Assembly (NCBI GenBank): GCA_963965975.1
Contig: OZ014419.1
Location: forward strand, 2,412,201-2,476,200
DNA: 64,000 nt
Direction: 5' to 3'
Source: Xestospongia bergquistia
Taxonomy: Eukaryota > Porifera > Demospongiae > Haplosclerida > Petrosiidae
A program made the position numbers and the translations under genes. Shown here one piece after another: positions 1-14,246 of this stretch; the first letter of the stretch is position 1; every line of letters begins with the position of its first letter. Under the pieces are notes generated by a model. The model searched no databases. It was not told where the DNA came from and saw only the letters and a program-made list of their open reading frames with translations.

Positions 1-19
1 TTATCATTATCCAATATAG

Positions 20-3000
20 GTATTATGCTGAACGACCAGCAATTGGATGTTACATAACATCTAGACAACAATATGAATATCTAAGGTATAATGGACAGAC
101 TAATGAACAGAGAAACAGAGACAGATAGATAGATAGAGTGATGGACAATATAGATAATATATACTAATGATTATCCAGACACAATTGTGAAATTGAAAAA
201 TGGTTTCCAAGTGACAATAAGATAGACATGAGATGTGACAACAAAGATACATTCAGGATATTACAAGCTGTTAGCTTTATTTAGTATTATAGTATAAAAT
301 TAGACATGATTGTTTCACAGTGAAATTAATAAATGTAGATAGATTAACTAAATTGATAAAGATAGGTAACAAATAATATCATAGCTGGTATTATTATTAC
401 TATTATTTTCAGATTCAAAGAAGTGGAGCACTTAGTTAAATGTTGTGCGTCAGCCTTACATCATGTGATGTCATCAAATGATCATGTGAGAATGGTGGCT
501 TTGTGTTCAATAGTACGACTTGAGTGGTATATAGTGGACTATGCTTGTGCTATACTGGGAATACCAACAGTTAGTTCAATGTTATTAGTAATAATATGAC
601 TAATCTATTACACTATATATAGGTAGGTATTACTGCTTCTACTGATGAGGTAAGAGAATAAAATATTATTGTATTTATTTTATTTATTATTTTTTTCAGG
701 AGACAACACAATATATTCTCAATCAGACTGAATCATCTGTTATAGTGTGTTCATATGATCATTTCTTCATGTTTTATAAATTAGCTCAATGTTGTCCCAA
801 TCTACGTGAGATTGTTATCATGGATTTAAAAGAGGTGTGGTCACTTAATGAATGGTATTCTCAATATTGTAATCATCATCAAGGAAGAAGAGGCAGAGCT
901 TACATATGTAACCACACCCACCTCCAATGATGTAAAAGTATTCCGTTTTTCAGATTTTCTTTCCAAAGGAGCTGAAAGCCTTGTTGATCTTACACAATTC
1001 AAGTAAGACTCATCAAACTAGTTTAAGTAACAGGTTTACAATCCTTGTATTACAGGACAGATCCAGAGGAGATGTATTCAATTGCTTACACAAGTGGTAG
1101 CACAGGCAAACCAAAGGGGTGTGTCTATTCTCGTAATCTCTGGCTAAAGTACATGACTCAAATAGTAAGCAGACAAAGCATTATATTTAGCACTATTAGA
1201 CATTTCAGAACAATACTACCCTTAATGTTCATAGCATTATATATATATATATATATATTGTATCTATAAAGTAATATATGCTCCTAGCATGCTTGTATAA
1301 AACTGACCAATTAAATTGCTCGATATCAGGTTTTTGAACACCATAACACAATCTTTGGGAAGCTGATAAGTAGTTCAAGAGGTTGATAAATCTCCCAAAA
1401 ACAATGTAGGCTATTTAATATTGTCATAGTTACTGTGTAATGTGAGTTTTACATGGAAGAAGTCATTCTGTACACATCAACTGATTTATTAACCCTCTTG
1501 TCTTCAGTGGTTGGTTGAACAAGTTCAAAATTCCTCTTATTTATGTATATACTAGTTATAAATATCTAGTGTGTTATCAATTTTTTACTATTTTGTAGAA
1601 GAGTTTTATTTTAGCTGATGTGAAGACAATATGGTTTTCATTTCAACATCCATCTCACATGATGGAGAGACCATCATTTCATATGACTCTCTTCTCTGGG
1701 AATAAAGCTGGAATATATCAAGGTTCTAAGGAACATGTAAGATAATAGTAGGTCTACCATATAATATGAACAAAAATCATTATTTTATTTGTATATTTGA
1801 CCTATATATATACAGTTAAAAAAGCATTTGTCATTTCAACTGAGCTCTTTTGTTACCATAGCATCATCATTATAATGGAAGCCCAATATAAAGTCAAAAC
1901 TAATCTAACTCAATATATATATATATATAAATATGCCACAAAATTTATTTTCTGATTGATCTGCTAGTTGACTGACTAATAGTAGCAAACAATTCACTGA
2001 TCCTTGATTAAATAATTTAAATGTCTTTTTTTCAATAATGTACAAGTCTTTCTGCTTATTGAAATATTTGTGGTTTTTGAAATGTGTGAAAAAAATTGTT
2101 AGAAAGCTAGAGAATGTTGGAAATCCTTTATTTTAATAGTTTATTTTACATGCTTTAAGTCCTACTAGTCTGTGCTTCTTGCTTATCAGGAAAAAATAAG
2201 GCTTGCCACAATGATTGTAATATTTCAGTAAAAATGACTAATTGCTCATTTCTTTCTACTAAAGATCATGCTTCGTTGATCCTTAGAAATCATATGATGT
2301 TACCTTTTAATATTTAACTCCACTTTATAAAACATAAATCATGATTATGTGGAATAATTATTGTAATGATTCTTTGTCCCTAGCTCTTTGATGATATGAG
2401 AACGATACGACCAACAGTTGTCAGATCAACACCTCGTTTCTTCTCCATTATATATAATGAGTATATGCAAGCTCTTTATGAGGCTTATCAAGACTATATT
2501 AGAAGTAAATAACTATATATTATATTATATGTATAACTTTGTTATTTTATGCACTGTAGATAAGAATGAAATTCAATCTGATCAGCCCATTAAAGAGACT
2601 GAACGAGTTAGACCAGTTATTGAAACCAGTCCAATTGCTAATCCACAAGCTGATGCTATAATACCTTCATCTAAGTTTGATCCTTTTAAAGTCCCTTATC
2701 AAATTCAAGACAAAGTCAAAGAAAAATTTAAAAATTATCTGGGTGGTCGTGAGAAATTTTTAGGAATTGGTGGTGCTGCAGCTCCTCCTGAAGTAATTAA
2801 GTTTCTTAATTATTGTTTTGAAGGTCCGGTTGAAGAAGCCTACGGAACAACTGAAGTAAGCTTGTGACACCAATAATGTTATTAATTACAGAATTTATTG
2901 GTGATGTAACAAACTATTAATGATAACTATTAATAGTACATTTCTATTTATAGTGTGGCAGAATTACCAATGGTGATTGTAGCATAGGGGATGTGATCAT

Positions 3001-5854
3001 TCGATTACATGATGTTCCTGAAATGGGATACCTAACCACAGACACTCCCCCTAGAGGAGAAATTTGTGTCAAAACCTCTCGCATGATATCTGGATATTAC
3101 AAAAATACTGAGGAAACTAGTGAGAAATTCCAAGATGGCTATTTCTGTACAGGAGATATTGGAGTTATGGAAAGAGTTGGATTTGTAAGAGTTATTGATC
3201 GTAAAAAGAATATCTTCAAATTAGCTCAAGGAGAATTTGTAGCCCCAGAAAGAATAGAATCCATTTTTGAAAGCAACAGCAATTTAGTCGAGCAGATGTA
3301 CATTTATGGTAACATGTACCAAACTAATGTAGTAGGAGTTGTTGTTCCTCATCATGAGGGACTAATGAAATGGTGGAGATCAATTAAAGGAGAAAATGAG
3401 GGAGAAAATAGTGAGTTATTATTTGTGTCAGGTGATATTCCAGACATAGAAACCTTGTGTGGTCTGTCTGAGGTCAATGCATTGCTAATGGGTGAACTAA
3501 GATCACTAAGACAAGTACATAAGCTACAAGGATGGGAGATACCTGCAGCTATTCTAGTAGAGCCTCATCCCTTTACAGAAGAGAATCATTTATTGACATG
3601 TACACTAAAGAAATCACGTCCTCAGTTTGAGATAAAATACAAAGAACAATTGGAATCTTTGTATGAATCAATGAATGACAGTCTAACCACAAAACAGTAA
3701 GATGATACAGACTAAAGGAGGACTAGATAGAACTTAAGTTGATTCAGTAAAAATCCCTAGACATAATTTTTAATAAGATTTGTTGGTAATTGTAATACTA
3801 TCTCTATTACTGAGTATTCATATTAAATATTAAGTATAATGTATCATATACCTACTACCATCATTATCACTTGTGTCTTTACTTTTCTTAACTATACAGA
3901 TCTATTGAGGAGGATATTCTTACATGTCTAGTGAGTATGTTTAAAAGTAGAGGTATTGAATTCCCTACCAGCAAATACAATTGTATTGACACAACTCCAT
4001 CCAGTACTCTCAATCTAACAGTAACTTTGTCACAGTTAGGTGGAGATTCTTTGACAGCAATGCGCCTCTCAAATCTCATACAAGATGAGTTAGCAGTTAA
4101 TATTTCAGCTAGTGTCCTTCTCAAACAACCACTACTCAACACATTTCAGTGCGTCCTTGCATTCTTATGTCCTGGTCAAACTATAGCACTAGATGATGTT
4201 GCACTGCCTAGTCAAACTGGTTATACCAGTTCAACTAGTACAATTAACTGGGACAACGAGATTAATCTAAAATTTTTGTATATCTCTTTTGCAACTCTAA
4301 GAAGTTCCGATGTAGTTACATCATGTGAAGAGAGAGGTGTTGTAGTATTTCTAACTGGAGGAACAGGTTTTGTGGGAAGGTTCATTTTATGGGAATTGTT
4401 ACAATCCAAAAAATGTAACCAGGTGTTCTGTTTGGTTAAGAAGAGCGAAGGAAGTAAGTAATATATTATTTTACAACAGCCATTTACTCTAGCATTATAT
4501 TACATTTTAGACCAATCTGTTTATGAACGAACTAAAGGACTACTAGAGAACTTGATATCTGAATTAACTCCAGATAAATCTCTTGATGAACTCCTTGCAA
4601 AGCTAACTGTTGTTGAAGGTGACTTATCTAAGCCTCGTTTGGGACTGAATGAAGAGACTTTTACTCGTTTATCTCAAGAGGTAGACTTGGTGATTCATAA
4701 TGGTGCTAATGTTAACCATGTTTTACTTTATAATGGTCAGTTATACTAAGTATAGTAGCCTCTATTTTTATGTACGTTTTTGACACTAGATCTGAAATAT
4801 ATTAATGTTCAGAGCACCAAAGAAGTTATTAAACTATGTTGTATTAAGAAACCCAAGTTTCTTCACTATGTATCATCATTGGGAGTCTTTTCACTGTATC
4901 CAACAGAGACAGCTAATGAAGATACACCACCAAATAAAGAGAGGTAACACTTACTCAAGTGATTTCAGACTACAAACTTTTTTCTTTGCTCAGATTAGAT
5001 CAACTTTCAGGCTACAGTCAAACCAAATGGGTGTCTGAACAGCTCGTTCTCAATGCTATATCTGAAGGATTTATTAAAGGCAATATATCAAGGTTACACT
5101 CAAATATATATCTGACCTTTAGTATTGTTACTTGTATATCTTAGACCTGGCCTTGTTGGAGCTCACAGTAAAACAGGTCATTCAAACCAGCACGACTGGT
5201 TTTACCAGATGGTTTGTGGACTATCCCATCTTGGTTGTTACCCTACTGGTACAGCATGGGATAAAGGGATGACTGATGTTGTTGCTGTAGATATTGTGTC
5301 TCAAGCTATAGTTTACTTGTCTCTAAGTTACTGTGAGTTATATAGTAACATAAATGATATTAGTAATACACAGATAAACAATGGACACCAGACTCAAATT
5401 TAGTGTATCATTTGGTTAACACTAACCCACAAGCCACAGTTACATTTATGGAGTTAATTCAGTACTTAGAGAAGACTGGATCAGTATATCCTATGGGTAA
5501 GACTTGTTAATGTTAGAAGTGATTAGTACACCTATGTTCCTGAGTCAGAAAAGTTTTTTTTTACTTATTTTTATCAACCTATATACACAAACTGATATCT
5601 TTTCCATTTCAGATGAAAGCATGTTCTTAGACAGACTTGCTCTACAAGCAAAAACTACAGATTATGTTCCTGTTTTAGCTCTCCATCTCCTACTCTCTCA
5701 AGGAGGTCATCCTATGTCACCTATAAGACCTACTATTACTAACAAACTAACTTCTAGTATATTGGAACCTGTTGGTATTTATCTTAATACAAGCAACGAG
5801 GGATATGTGACAAGATATATCAAGTACCTGCAATTGAAGAATATAATAAAATGA
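20..5854 (+). CDS. Carboxylic acid reductase-like enzyme (adenylation-carrier-reductase), 5' end outside window
   Basis: The predicted enzyme activates a carboxylic acid as acyl-AMP, loads it on a phosphopantetheine arm and reduces the thioester to an aldehyde with NAD(P)H. Exons I can follow are 20-85, 413-569, 623-649, 701-834, 884-1002, 1057-1167, 1600-1737, 2384-2507, about 2560-2855, 2955-3697, 3900-4453, 4511-4735, 4790 to about 4945, then smaller exons to a stop at 5854. The adenylation domain shows IAYTSGSTGKPKG (about 1080), EAYGTTE (about 2838), GYFCTGDIG (about 3140) and VIDRKKNIFKLAQGE (about 3192). The carrier shows LGGDSLTAM with the serine for phosphopantetheine (about 4035). 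The reductase shows the Rossmann motif GGTGFVG (about 4352), a YVSS serine (about 4870) and the SDR pair in GYSQTK (about 5010). The order matches bacterial and fungal CAR or Lys2-like enzymes. The substrate is unknown, and the first exons lie upstream. Confidence 0.85.
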
Positions 5855-7046
5855 ATTACTGTCATTCCACTATGACTGTAGTTTGTAATTGTATATATTG
5901 GTACAAAATTTTTTTCCAAAACATTAAAGTGTACTTTGGCGTTAAGATCAATAGTAAATGATAATATGAAATAGTAGGAGAAATTTAAATAAAGACTTCT
6001 TTTGCTAGAAGTTTCCAGCTATCATCATCACTAAAGGGAATGAATGCAGACAATGAAGTGTCTGTTCAATACAAGTCACACATTAGAGGATGCTAATATT
6101 ATAGGACCTGCATACTATTGTCCAATTGTAAAAGTCATTCATTAACACTTTATAAGATTTTATGTTTAGAATGATGTCAGGAGGAAAGCGAAGAGAAATA
6201 GCATAGAATATTGGTTGTGTCTATAGAATATGAAGAAAACAGTTATAATTGTAGTGTCTATTTCATAGAATTAAAGTAATATTTATTTATTTTTATTAGA
6301 TAGTAATTGTTATTAAAATTAAACAATAAATGCAATATATATATATATGTAGTGATTGTAGTTGACATAATTAATAATGAGTTACTATAAATATGATGGC
6401 AGTTAAAATATATGTTCATGTGCTATTTCATTTTAATTGGCAATGGAATGCTTTATATTTAGTAGATCTGTCTCAAAGCCCATAATTTGTACTGATCAGC
6501 ATCCTTAAATTTTAAATGTTAACAACAGACACTAAATTCCTACTTTATAACTTTGTCATTATAATCTTTTTAAGAATGAACACAACATTATAAACTGAGT
6601 AATATATTAAGGTTTGTTTAGACTAAGAGACATAATGCTGGTAAACTGCCATTACTGAATAATTTGGTCACTTCCACACTTTCCCTCTTGAAACAAGTTT
6701 TGAGGAATTGATTTATAATCTTTAGAGTGATTATTGTAATCCTCATGCCATATCAAAGAATTGTGATTATTAAATTATGTCTTCCAGTTACCTTAATGTG
6801 TGTAGAGCTTTGAATCCATATAATACATTGTTTTGATATAGTCTATTCTATTACATGGCCTCCTTTAAATGTTTAACCCTCCAGCTTAAACAACATCTCA
6901 AAATCCAGTAATCCACTAATTCTTTATTTTAAAATTTACAATACTCTTGAAGTCACAACAAAGACAGTTAGAAGTTATAATTAAAGTAAGTATTATAATT
7001 TACAATAACATATAATGTATATTATGATTAAATTACAGGTGTTATG
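5855..7046. other. Intergenic region between the CAR-like gene and its decayed copy
   Basis: AT-rich sequence containing the 3' UTR of the upstream gene and a short TA run near 6340. I see no coding exon, RNA gene or recognisable transposon here. Confidence 0.5.
5988..5993 (+). terminator. AATAAA polyadenylation signal for the CAR-like gene
   Basis: A canonical AATAAA hexamer lies about 135 bases after the stop codon at 5854. It is the best-placed signal in the 3' flank, but assignment is by position only. Confidence 0.5.
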
Positions 7047-10000
7047 CTGACCACCAATTGGATGTTACATAATATCTAGACAACAATATGAATATCTAAG
7101 GTAATTATATAAAGATGGCTGGATGGATGGACTGATCAACAGAGGGACAAATGACATAATAAGATGGATGAGGCACAATCAGACAAATTGAAGCTATAAT
7201 ATCTATGGAACACAGGATGATGGAATGTAGATCATTATGTCTTATATACATTGCATATCACATATTGGAATATACTGGAAAAAATCTTTGTAGGTTAATT
7301 TTATTGAGTACTTCATTTTTATAAAATATTAGTTTCACAACTAAAGAGTTTACTGGATGATGTACTCATCAACTATATTGGAATCTCTCATATAGAATAC
7401 TCTCAACCTCCATTTATATTCAGGATACTTTTCTTGTCCTACAGTAATACTGTTCAACCTCTGTACTAAGAACAATCCTAATGGTACACTGTAAAGAGAG
7501 GTTCCATTATAATGATATCTTCTTTGCCTTTACTAAATAGATAATTAGTTTACATATGTTGTTAACGCTGCCAGTTAATTATTGTTTTGTAAATCATTAA
7601 ATGTTTTAAATCTCATGTCTTTATAATTATAGTGCGTTAATTGGAATTAGTTATAATTTTGTTAAAAGCAAATTCGTTTGTCTATACATATACAGAGAAT
7701 AATTGAAGCCATTTTATGTTAATGTGATGTCTAATTCACATTATGTTGGTGCATGCTTCAGCAAGACATAGTATTCTTTAAACATTGGTTTTACATGGCT
7801 GAGCACCAAAAGAATCACCTTCAGCTAACAGGATCAAAGCAGTCTTAATCTTCAAGTGAAACAGTCATTAATGGATGCATTGTTTTTCAACACTGGCTTC
7901 TTTCTGCATTGTTAACATACTTAACTAGTTTGAGATCATGCATATGATTTCTTGCATTGTGATGTCATAAATAGATTATTCGTTACATGCCTTGTGAGTT
8001 AGCACATTTTTGTGTCTTAATAATGTGTTATTGTGTTGATCATGTTACTGGCTCAACAGTAATAATCTCTCTAATAACATGAATACTATATATAGGCAGA
8101 ATTATAGGTAGCATTTAAATGGCCTCACTTTGCAATTTGTTAAATGACATTCCATAAATCATATTATAATCAATTTTTATATGCAGTTTTCCTCTAGCTA
8201 TTTGAACCAGTTAACCAACCAAACAAGTTGAACAGGTTAAACAGTTTGAATAGGTGAATAGACTAAACCATTTGAAGCAAGCAAACAAAAAGTTAAGCAG
8301 GTTATTGATACAATTCACTTTGTTGAAAAGACTGGTCCTGTACAATAAGGTGAGCAATGTTTTTGAATCTAGTTCTATCTGCTGATACTACAGTCCTCCA
8401 TTTGTTTTTTTAACCCTTTTATAATACCTTATCAAATTTGAAACAAACTATTTGCATATGTACCATGTAACTTTAATATGTGAAACTCCACCCCTAAATC
8501 TTAAGTGTAAGTATAAATAAAGTAACATACTGTTTGGTTAGATAATGTAGGTTTTATGGCATACGGCCACATGATTTAGGTGATGGAGAGAAAGTGTTGG
8601 AGTTACCTCTCCTTAATTAATTAATTTCCTAATGAATTACTTTACGCAGCATGCCCCAACTGATGTAAGCATAATCATAAAATCATTAAATGTTACTTTA
8701 TAGGATATTGCTCTTATAAGTTACTAATCTAGTAGATCTTCATTCCTTAACAGATGACAATTTTATCACGACAACAACATACACTTATCTCAATATTTTA
8801 AAAGTGTTAATCAAAGTAGGTGTGCAAATATAGGTTAATAAGCTGTAATTGAATGGGAACTAATTATTAAGAGAATGACACTATACATAACAACAGAAAT
8901 ACAAGAATTTCAGTAGAAGTTTTTTCTTCTCTATAGCATTTATCCATGTACTTTCAGAGTAATATCTTTGGTTTCATTTCCAGCTATTTGTACAAAAATT
9001 ATGTTCCATATGTAATAGCTGCTATGCCAGTACTAAAACTTTCTATTTCTGTGGCTCTTATCATTTTCCTGACACATGCTACAATAACTATAAACTAATA
9101 AACATTCAAAACCATTTCTTTAATTAACACTTCGTGTGAGACGTTTGGGTCTTTAAATTATTAGATTAACAATTCTGGGATAGATAGATTTGTGTTGACT
9201 TACACACATTTTAGAACTCATAGCTTGAGTTACAGAAAAAATGTAAATACTAATTTAAGAAGCCTCGTATGAACCGTATGATGAAAGTTTGTTTGCAAAA
9301 CAAAGGATTTCAAAGAAGGGAGTGGCAGATAAAGGGATGTAAGATACCCTTCGGCAAACAGATGTTAATAACACCCCTTATTCATAGACATGCTTTTTAA
9401 CCCACATTTACTGTGCTGGGATACCAGTAATATAGACCCAACCCTGATACTGAGCTTTGATGTTAATATGCCTACCTGTTAAGTATATATATTAAGTGAT
9501 ATACTGCCTACTACTATGATCTTTAGTCCTTAAATGCCTACTATACAGATCTATTGAGGAAGATATTCTTACATGTCTAGTGAGTATGCTTAAAAGTAGA
9601 GGTATTGAATTCCCTACTAGCCAATACAATTATACTGACACAACTCCACTCAATCTAACACTAACTTTGTCACAGTTAGGTGGAGATTTTTTGACAGCAA
9701 TGCACCTCTTAAATACCATACCCTTCTTAAACCACAACTTGATTCATTTCAGGATCTTCTTGGTTGGTAAACAGGTTTTGTGGTGAGATTTTATTGTATT
9801 GCAATCCAAGAAATGTACATAACGAGGTTTCTATTTAGACTAAGTAGGGATCATACCTGTTAGTATTATGTCTGAAAAGGAAAGATTGCAAATAGATTAA
9901 CTACATAATGAAGTATTATAAAATAATGTAATTACGGGTTCATTATGTAGTAATTAGATATGACATTACTATGAATAATTTAATTTTATACTAACCTAAA

Positions 10001-13000
10001 GTGAATGCAAACATTTATTTGTTTAACAAAGTTAACAAATTCAGCATTTTATAGTTTATGACTGGGTATTATAATTTATTTATTTAATTTTAGACCAATC
10101 TGTTTATGAACGAACTAAAGGACTACTAGAGAACTTGATATCTGAATTAACTCCAGATAAATCTCTTGATGAACTCCTTGCAAAGCTAACTGTTGTTGAA
10201 GGTGACTTATCTCAGCCTCGTTTGGGACTGAATGAAGAGACTTTTACTCGTTTATCTCAAGAGGTAGACTTGGTAATTCATAATGGTGCTAATGTTAACC
10301 ATGTTTTACTTTATAATGGTCAGTTATACTAAGTACAGTAGGAGTGGGTTGTGGTTTGTGTCTTTGTAGTAATTAAGTCACTCAAAACTAAGACAATTAG
10401 ACTTTGAGAAAATTGCTTATGTAAGGACAAGTCATTGTATGGTTTTATAAAGCAACTTATAATTTAAGTTTTGTTTTAAGTTTCCTTTGAACATTTTGAC
10501 AACTATCACTTAAAGAGATATCTTATTCACTTCATACTGTCTACTTTTACTGGTAATTAATGATGATGATCTATTTAAGTATAGCATCATTATTAATAAC
10601 GTTTATGTTCATATACAAATTATGTACATTGTGTAGTACATGTACAGACTATGACGTGACAATATCCTTAGCTTTGATATACTAGACCTAGCTTCTGAGA
10701 AGGTGCACTTCTATTCATTTTAGTATAATAGTCACTTAACTCCTACACTATGTGCATACTTTCTCATCATATTGAATGCTTTTTTATAGTAAACTGATTA
10801 TATTAGCATTCTTGAGGTATTATAAGTACCAACAGTGCTTCCTGCTCAGGGCAATACTTAAGTGATGATTTGTCATGTTGTGTGATATAATGTATGTGCT
10901 GTGTGTTCCCTTGTTAGCTCTCATATTCAAAACACTAAAGAAATGACAGACTAATATCAAAATGTCTTTCCTATATCACTATTGGTAGTCTTTCTCAGTA
11001 TCTAAAGTAGACAGCTGCTAATGATGTTATATAACCACATAAAGAGTGCTAATTACTCATTGACCACTTCCAAATGTACACTTAGAAGCTTGTGAACACT
11101 ATGTGTGTGCAAACGAACAAAGAGAATGTTGTAGAATCCATTTAGTTGGATGTCTTCTAAAGTAAACAATAGAGTAAATTAGACAGTTGAACCTGTGGCT
11201 TAGCAACTTACAATACAATAGAATCCTATAAAAATAAAGTGAGAACATAGTGATATATATCATTGATGCATGGTGGGGTCTTCTTCATGCATGTATATAT
11301 AGTTATTGTTGTGCCAATGCTTTGTTGATACATTGTTGTAAGAGATTTGTTAATATTCCACTATTTTACCAACAGTTAAAGATTACCGAAAGAAAGTGAC
11401 ACCCAATTTATGTCTTCCAGCTCAAACACATTATTAGAGTGAGTAAAATGGAAAGGATTCTATTAATCCTAACACCATTTAACTTGTGGGCTGATTGTCA
11501 ATACGTTTTGACTTTAATGCCTTCTCTCTGTCCTTACATGACCTTGTGGAGACGAACTGACAAGACTTAGTCTGGCACATATGAAATTAGGTGTGTTGCA
11601 TTCTTTCCTTTGTAGCCTTCTGTTTTTGGGGTGCGTGGACAATGTCTCCATCATAATTAGTTTAACTTGTTGGTGGCCTTGGTGATCACCTCATTAAGGA
11701 AACATTTGCACAAATTATCTATTATTGATGTGTCTTGAGCATTTGAATTGAATCTGTCTGAAAATGTCAGTCTTCATGTAGTTAGGTTTGTTTATCTCTA
11801 ATTATTCAAGTCTTGACTCACTGCCCATTCTTTATAATATGACATTGATTTACTAATTGTTTCATTAGACAGTTTTGTGGTTATTCTCATTGACATACAC
11901 GCACACACATTCTCCTTTGTTTTGTCTTTGGTTATATTAGACCAACTTTTTGGCTACAGTAAAATCAGATGTGTGTCTGAACAATTTATTCATGAAGATA
12001 TAAAAGGTTTGTTTCCAGGAAGAAAATCATTACTGACTGAATGTTATAATATATATTTATCATTCTTAATATTTCAGTTACAAATCTTATTATTATAGGC
12101 CCATACGATCTCCAGAATATCTTAGTTTATCAGTTAACTTGTTGACTATCCCATCTTGGTACTGGTATGACATGTGCTAAAACATATTACTATGCTGTTG
12201 CTATGGATATACCTGTTACTATGGATATACTGTTGCTGTGGATACTGTGGTTCAAGCTGTAGTTTTTGTGTCTCTAAGTTAGTGGTAATTATTTTTGATG
12301 TGTTCCTATAGTCAAGTAGTGGACACCAGTCTCAAATTTAGTGTATCACCTGTTTAACACAAACCCACAAGCCCTAGTTACATTTATGTAAGTAATTCAT
12401 TCCTAGAGAAGGAGGCTGGACTAGACAGTACAGCACAACCTATGGGTAAGTCTATAGGAAATTATGGTCTACTCAAAATGTGTTTTAAATGGTAAGGTTT
12501 ACATCCAATGGTTGTAATGTGAGAACTATTGAAGTTCAAGGTTTTAGACCAAGCAGTATCATTATGACTATTGCAACCTTTGTAGTCAAAAATGTTCTAA
12601 TGTCTAACACCAAAGCAATATCCTTTTGAAGTCTGTCGTAATTGAAGTTTGAAAATTAAAGTGAGGAATGTCACTTAATAGTTGATCCTCCTCTTCCCAG
12701 GCAGAAAAGATAGCCAATCTCTTTGATGGTTTCTAAATGACCACTAAGAGGACTGAACTAGATCTTTTGACTAGTTATATTATCAAACCTTTAAAGTACA
12801 ATGTCTCTCCATGTATCCTTACTTAGAAAAGTGTTTCAATGGAATGGTTACATCATGTTGCTATATATGTAAAGTCTCTGGCTTCCTTAATTAGATTTTA
12901 ATAGACTCTTCCTATTGTGGAATGTACATTGGCAACGATCTCACGCTTTGAATTGCATGATCTATTTGTTGATCATAATGAAGTAATAATATAATAAAAC

Positions 13001-13625
13001 AAGACGGAAAGAGATCCTACATTTAGTTCAGGTTAGAGTAATTGAACTAACTAACGTAAAACCATTAGATTAGTGGTTTCTTCCATTAAAACACCTGATG
13101 CACGTGCTGTGTTAAGATAACCCACGACTCTTTGAAATTTTTTAATTGAAGCCAATTTTTATCCTCTCTATGCATTTCCAAAATATTTAACAGAAGCCAA
13201 TTACTATTGTATCTATGCACTTACAATAACTTGCATAGTAAAGTAATCTTAAACAAATGATCACACTCTTGAAGTGGTACAGTTACTCAACAGTCATCAG
13301 GATTGCCGGCTAGTTGTCATAGTAAAATTTAATTGACTCACCTTCCTTCATCAATATAATTAAATGACATCAATATAGCTTGGCACTACATGACACTTGT
13401 GTAGTATCAAATTAAGTACAGCTGTGTTCTCGGAACATATGGACAGTTTAATGTTTTTGATGTCTACTCATTCCTATCATTTTTTTTTCTATATATGCTT
13501 AGATGTACCTGTTCAACTATTCCTGTTTTAACCAGCTTTTCATTCCTATTCTACAATGAAGGTTGTCCTGTGTTACCTACAAGACCTAATATATTGAAAC
13601 TTTATGCTAGCATTAAGGAATAGCA
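7047..13625 (+). pseudogene. Decayed tandem copy of the CAR-like reductase gene
   Basis: Exon remnants appear in the same order as in the gene at 20-5854. An exon like 20-85 lies at about 7053-7105 with small deletions. A carrier exon lies at 9548-9786, one reductase exon at 10093-10330, the YxxxK exon at about 11940-12007, later reductase pieces at 12100-12450, and a C-terminal scrap at 13540-13625. Most adenylation exons cannot be found. Key residues are lost. In the carrier motif GGDS is now GGDF (the phosphopantetheine serine is gone), and the SDR motif reads YSKIR instead of YSQTK. Frames are interrupted between the remnants, so I call it a pseudogene. Transcription of single exons cannot be ruled out. 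Confidence 0.8.
10090..10345 (+). other. Near-identical patch shared with exon 4511-4735 (probable gene conversion tract)
   Basis: About 250 bases match 4508-4750 with roughly three substitutions by eye, one of which changes Lys to Gln. Similarity runs through the donor site and a few bases beyond the visible TATACTAAG. Exons on either side in the two copies have diverged heavily. The translated segment carries VVEGDLS and the reductase motif VDLVIHNGANVNH. Confidence 0.75.
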
Positions 13626-14047
13626 CAAGTTTATATTGAAATGAACTATTTTCGTTTGAGTTTGTAGGAACTTGGAAGAATATTTTGTTTGTATAGTAAC
13701 ATTAATGAATATAATTAGCACGTAAGCAGCTGTACCAAAGCGTGGGTGGTCAACTGCTGACATGGTGGAGCTGTGTTGTGTTTATAAACAGGAGAAGCAG
13801 TCAAGTGTCCAGTGAGAATTGAGGTTGTATAAAAAATCTGCTCTGTTGACGCAGTACTGCTCAAGACTTAAAACAATAAAACCCTCACCACTCTTGTGAA
13901 GAGAAAAGTTAAGCAAAACTTGCTGCAAACGAATATAATATATTAATAATTATAATATATTGATATCTAATTGAAGAGAACAAGATCATGTATCGGACGA
14001 CAAATGCTATGCTACAATTTGGAAAGCTCTTACTTCTTGCATGGTAA

Positions 14048-14085
<38 letters not shown>

Positions 14086-14168
14086 ATTATAATAATGATA
14101 ATACAATGTTGAAAATTCTAAACTCAAAGAAGACTGTGGTTTATCAGTGCGCGGTTAGCAAGGCGTGG
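13626..14168. other. Intergenic region upstream of Wnt, with a TA microsatellite
   Basis: No convincing exon is visible. A (TA)n run of about 33 bases lies at 14049-14082. Short open frames crossing it give only repeats of Ile-Tyr. The sequence presumably contains regulatory DNA for the Wnt gene, but I recognise no specific site beyond the TATA-like boxes at 14169 and 14202. Confidence 0.5.
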
Positions 14169-14176
14169 TATAAAAG
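14169..14176 (+). promoter_or_regulatory. TATA-box-like element upstream of Wnt
   Basis: TATAAAAG lies 71 bases before the chosen Wnt start codon (14247). A second TATAAAAAG lies at 14202-14210, only 37 bases before it. The first fits a short 5' UTR better. No transcript evidence is available here. Confidence 0.35.
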
Positions 14177-14246
14177 TTGATGTCTTGTTCACAACGAAGA
14201 GTATAAAAAGACTTTACTTCAATGATACCACTGGCAAGGCATATAC

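Noticed and set aside
13971..14180. Open frame ahead of Wnt as a possible first exon
   Set aside because: It runs through the TA repeat and does not join the Wnt exons in frame. The signal peptide at 14247 gives a complete protein.
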